Positions 6,630 through 7,539 of a stretch of 7,539 bases of DNA are shown piece by piece. Within the stretch, counting starts at the first letter, position 1. Every line of letters starts with the position of its first letter. Position numbers and translations under genes: made by a program. The DNA comes from Acidobacteriaceae bacterium (GTDB taxonomy: Bacteria; Acidobacteriota; Terriglobia; Terriglobales; Acidobacteriaceae), in assembly GCA_003165855.1 (NCBI GenBank), contig PMXH01000373.1:14124-21662 (forward strand). Reading direction: 5' to 3'. The notes below the pieces were generated by a model. The model was not told where the DNA came from. It saw nothing but the letters and a program-made list of their open reading frames with translations, and ran no database searches.

Positions 6630-6693
6630 GGATACCACTCACGTGGTACCCCCCGCGCGGACCCGGACGGGCGCTCATTAGCGCATCCGGTTC
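6620..6693 (-). ncRNA. Group II intron RNA domains V and VI
   Basis: Domain V (from 6693 to 6660) folds as a lower stem GAACCGGAT/GTCCGGGTC, a 2-nt CC bulge, an upper stem GCGCT/AGCGC and an AATG loop. Domain VI pairs CGCGG (6657-6653) with CCGCG (6626-6622), continues above a bulged A6627, and ends in TACCAC-GTGA-GTGGTA, a GNRA-type loop. Two features of domain V are unusual. The catalytic-triad positions read AAC, where AGC or CGC is typical, with A opposite G at the middle pair. The loop is also not GNRA. Length, bulge location and branch point are otherwise canonical. Confidence 0.8.
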
Positions 6694-7539
6694 TTATCGT
6701 GGATGACTGGCGGCGAAGCGCGCCGCTGGATAAGGATGGAGTATGCGCGGTCGAGGGAGCCATCGGTTAGCCAGAACGAGCATACGTGTCCAAGAGAGCC
6801 GGCGTTTCTGACTTCGGCGGCGAAGGGTATGCCACCAATGCCCAGTTAACCGATCTCGGAATACGCTGAGACTGTCGATGTTTCCCGGTACCGCATAGTA
6901 GTTGAAGTAGCCTTGTACGACCGACTTGAGCCATTGGCCGGTTTGGCGCACCGGATCGTGCATGCGCTCGTGGAGCTGCTGCTTAATGTCCCGCAGCTTC
7001 GCTCCCATGCGTTTGCGGATCGTCTTACGCCTCACCGTAAATCGCCCTAATCTATTCTTCCCGCTGATGTGCTTGAAGCCTAGAAAGTCGAACGTCTCGG
7101 GCTTACCTTCCCCTCTTCGTTTCCGGTTTTGTTCGGCAAACCGCCCGAACTCAATCCGGCGCGTCTTGTCAGGGTGTAATTCCAATTCAAACCTTCCGAG
7201 TCGTTCCCGAAAGTTTTCCAGAAAGCGATCGGCTTCGGCTTGGTGTTGGAATCCTAAGATGATGTCGTCCGCGTAGCGGACGACTACCACTTCGCCTTGC
7301 GCCCATTTCTTGCGCCAGACGTCCACCCAAAGATCGAACGCGTAGTGTAGGTAAATATTCGCGAGAAGCGGTGAAATCACCGAACCTTGCGGACTTCCTG
7401 TCTTCGTGTCCGACCATTGGCCATCCTCGATCACCCCAGCGTTGAGCCATTTCTGGATCAGCCGTAGGATGCGCGGATCGGCGACGCGATGCTCCACGAA
7501 CTGGATGAGCCAACTCTTGTCGAGGTTATCGAAAAATCC
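6694..7539 (-). CDS. ltrA: Group II intron reverse transcriptase/maturase, C-terminal part
   Basis: The last 281 residues of an intron-encoded protein; the frame is open to the window's right edge, so the N-terminus is missing. Motifs in order: GFFDNLD at the very edge (RT block 3), GSPQGSVISPLLANIYLH (RT4), the catalytic VRYADDIILGF (RT5, YADD at 7275-7264), LHPDKTRRIEFG (RT6), FDFLGFKH (RT7). The maturase X domain follows, with a GYFNYYAVPGN core and a basic RRRSQKRR segment. The protein ends at RILHPYPAARFAASHPR without an HNH endonuclease domain, as in many En-minus bacterial introns. It helps the intron RNA fold and splice, and copies it into DNA. The reading frame is intact throughout the visible part. 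The TAA stop (6696-6694) directly abuts domain V. The symbol is the generic name for this family. Confidence 0.92.
   Translation of the reverse strand, partial: GFFDNLDKSWLIQFVEHRVADPRILRLIQKWLNAGVIEDGQWSDTKTGSPQGSVISPLLANIYLHYAFDLWVDVWRKKWAQGEVVVVRYADDIILGFQHQAEADRFLENFRERLGRFELELHPDKTRRIEFGRFAEQNRKRRGEGKPETFDFLGFKHISGKNRLGRFTVRRKTIRKRMGAKLRDIKQQLHERMHDPVRQTGQWLKSVVQGYFNYYAVPGNIDSLSVFRDRLTGHWWHTLRRRSQKRRLSWTRMLVLANRWLPRPRILHPYPAARFAASHPR

Larger units (their letters stand above)
6620..7539 (-). mobile_element. Group II intron, 3' portion (5' end beyond right edge)
   Basis: Retroelement that splices as RNA and inserts by target-primed reverse transcription using its own encoded protein. Seen here on the minus strand: the C-terminal part of the reverse transcriptase/maturase, a 34-nt domain V (6693-6660), a domain VI hairpin (about 6657-6622) with a bulged A at 6627, and a terminal AT (6621-6620). 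The bulged A lies 8th from the 3' end, as expected for the branch point. This places the 3' splice junction between 6620 and 6619, exactly where the DinB-like reading frame stops matching its family. The 5' exon, domains I-III and the start of the protein lie past 7539. The subclass cannot be assigned safely without domain I, but the protein lacks an endonuclease domain, which suits an En-minus bacterial lineage. Confidence 0.88.

Noticed and set aside
6694..7539. Diversity-generating retroelement or retron reverse transcriptase
   Set aside because: The maturase X domain and the adjacent domain V/VI RNA with a branch-point A identify a group II intron.

Overview
The window looks like a chromosomal segment from a moderately GC-rich bacterium, most likely an acidobacterium (Acidobacteriota). 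That assignment is inference. It rests on a BshA-type bacillithiol glycosyltransferase, a ChbG/HpnK-like deacetylase, a PilZ protein with a PilZ-like N-terminal half, a LytS-type kinase and a DinB-fold protein that read like acidobacterial homologues. No search was run, and no marker gene settles it.

Layout, left to right. The 5' part of a tRNA lies on the minus strand at the left edge (1-22). Three plus-strand genes follow: a ChbG/HpnK-family carbohydrate deacetylase (213-1112), a PilZ-domain protein (best start 1241, end 1921) and bshA (2038-3180). Two minus-strand genes converge on them: a LytS/YehU-type sensor histidine kinase (3150-4502), whose 3' end overlaps the bshA 3' end by 31 bp, and, upstream of it on the same strand, gpmI (4629-6242). 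Divergent from gpmI is the first third of a DinB-fold protein gene (6456-6619). It is cut by a group II intron lying in the opposite orientation. The intron's 3' end (domains V and VI, branch-point A, 3' splice site) and the C-terminal part of its reverse transcriptase/maturase fill 6620-7539 and run off the right edge.

Functionally this is mostly housekeeping: a glycolytic mutase, the first step of bacillithiol synthesis, a c-di-GMP receptor candidate, a membrane sensor kinase without a visible partner regulator, and a sugar deacetylase. They do not form an obvious single pathway.

The non-routine content is (1) the group II intron and the gene it breaks, whose 3' junction can be placed to the base; (2) four copies of an 11-bp sequence in two orientations between gpmI and the kinase gene, with a fifth near-copy upstream of gpmI; and (3) the tail-to-tail overlap of bshA and the kinase gene. 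I found no CRISPR array, no prophage genes and no convincing previously undescribed multi-gene system. Gene-free stretches are all under 220 bases: 23-212, 1113-1240, 1922-2037, 4503-4628 and 6243-6455.
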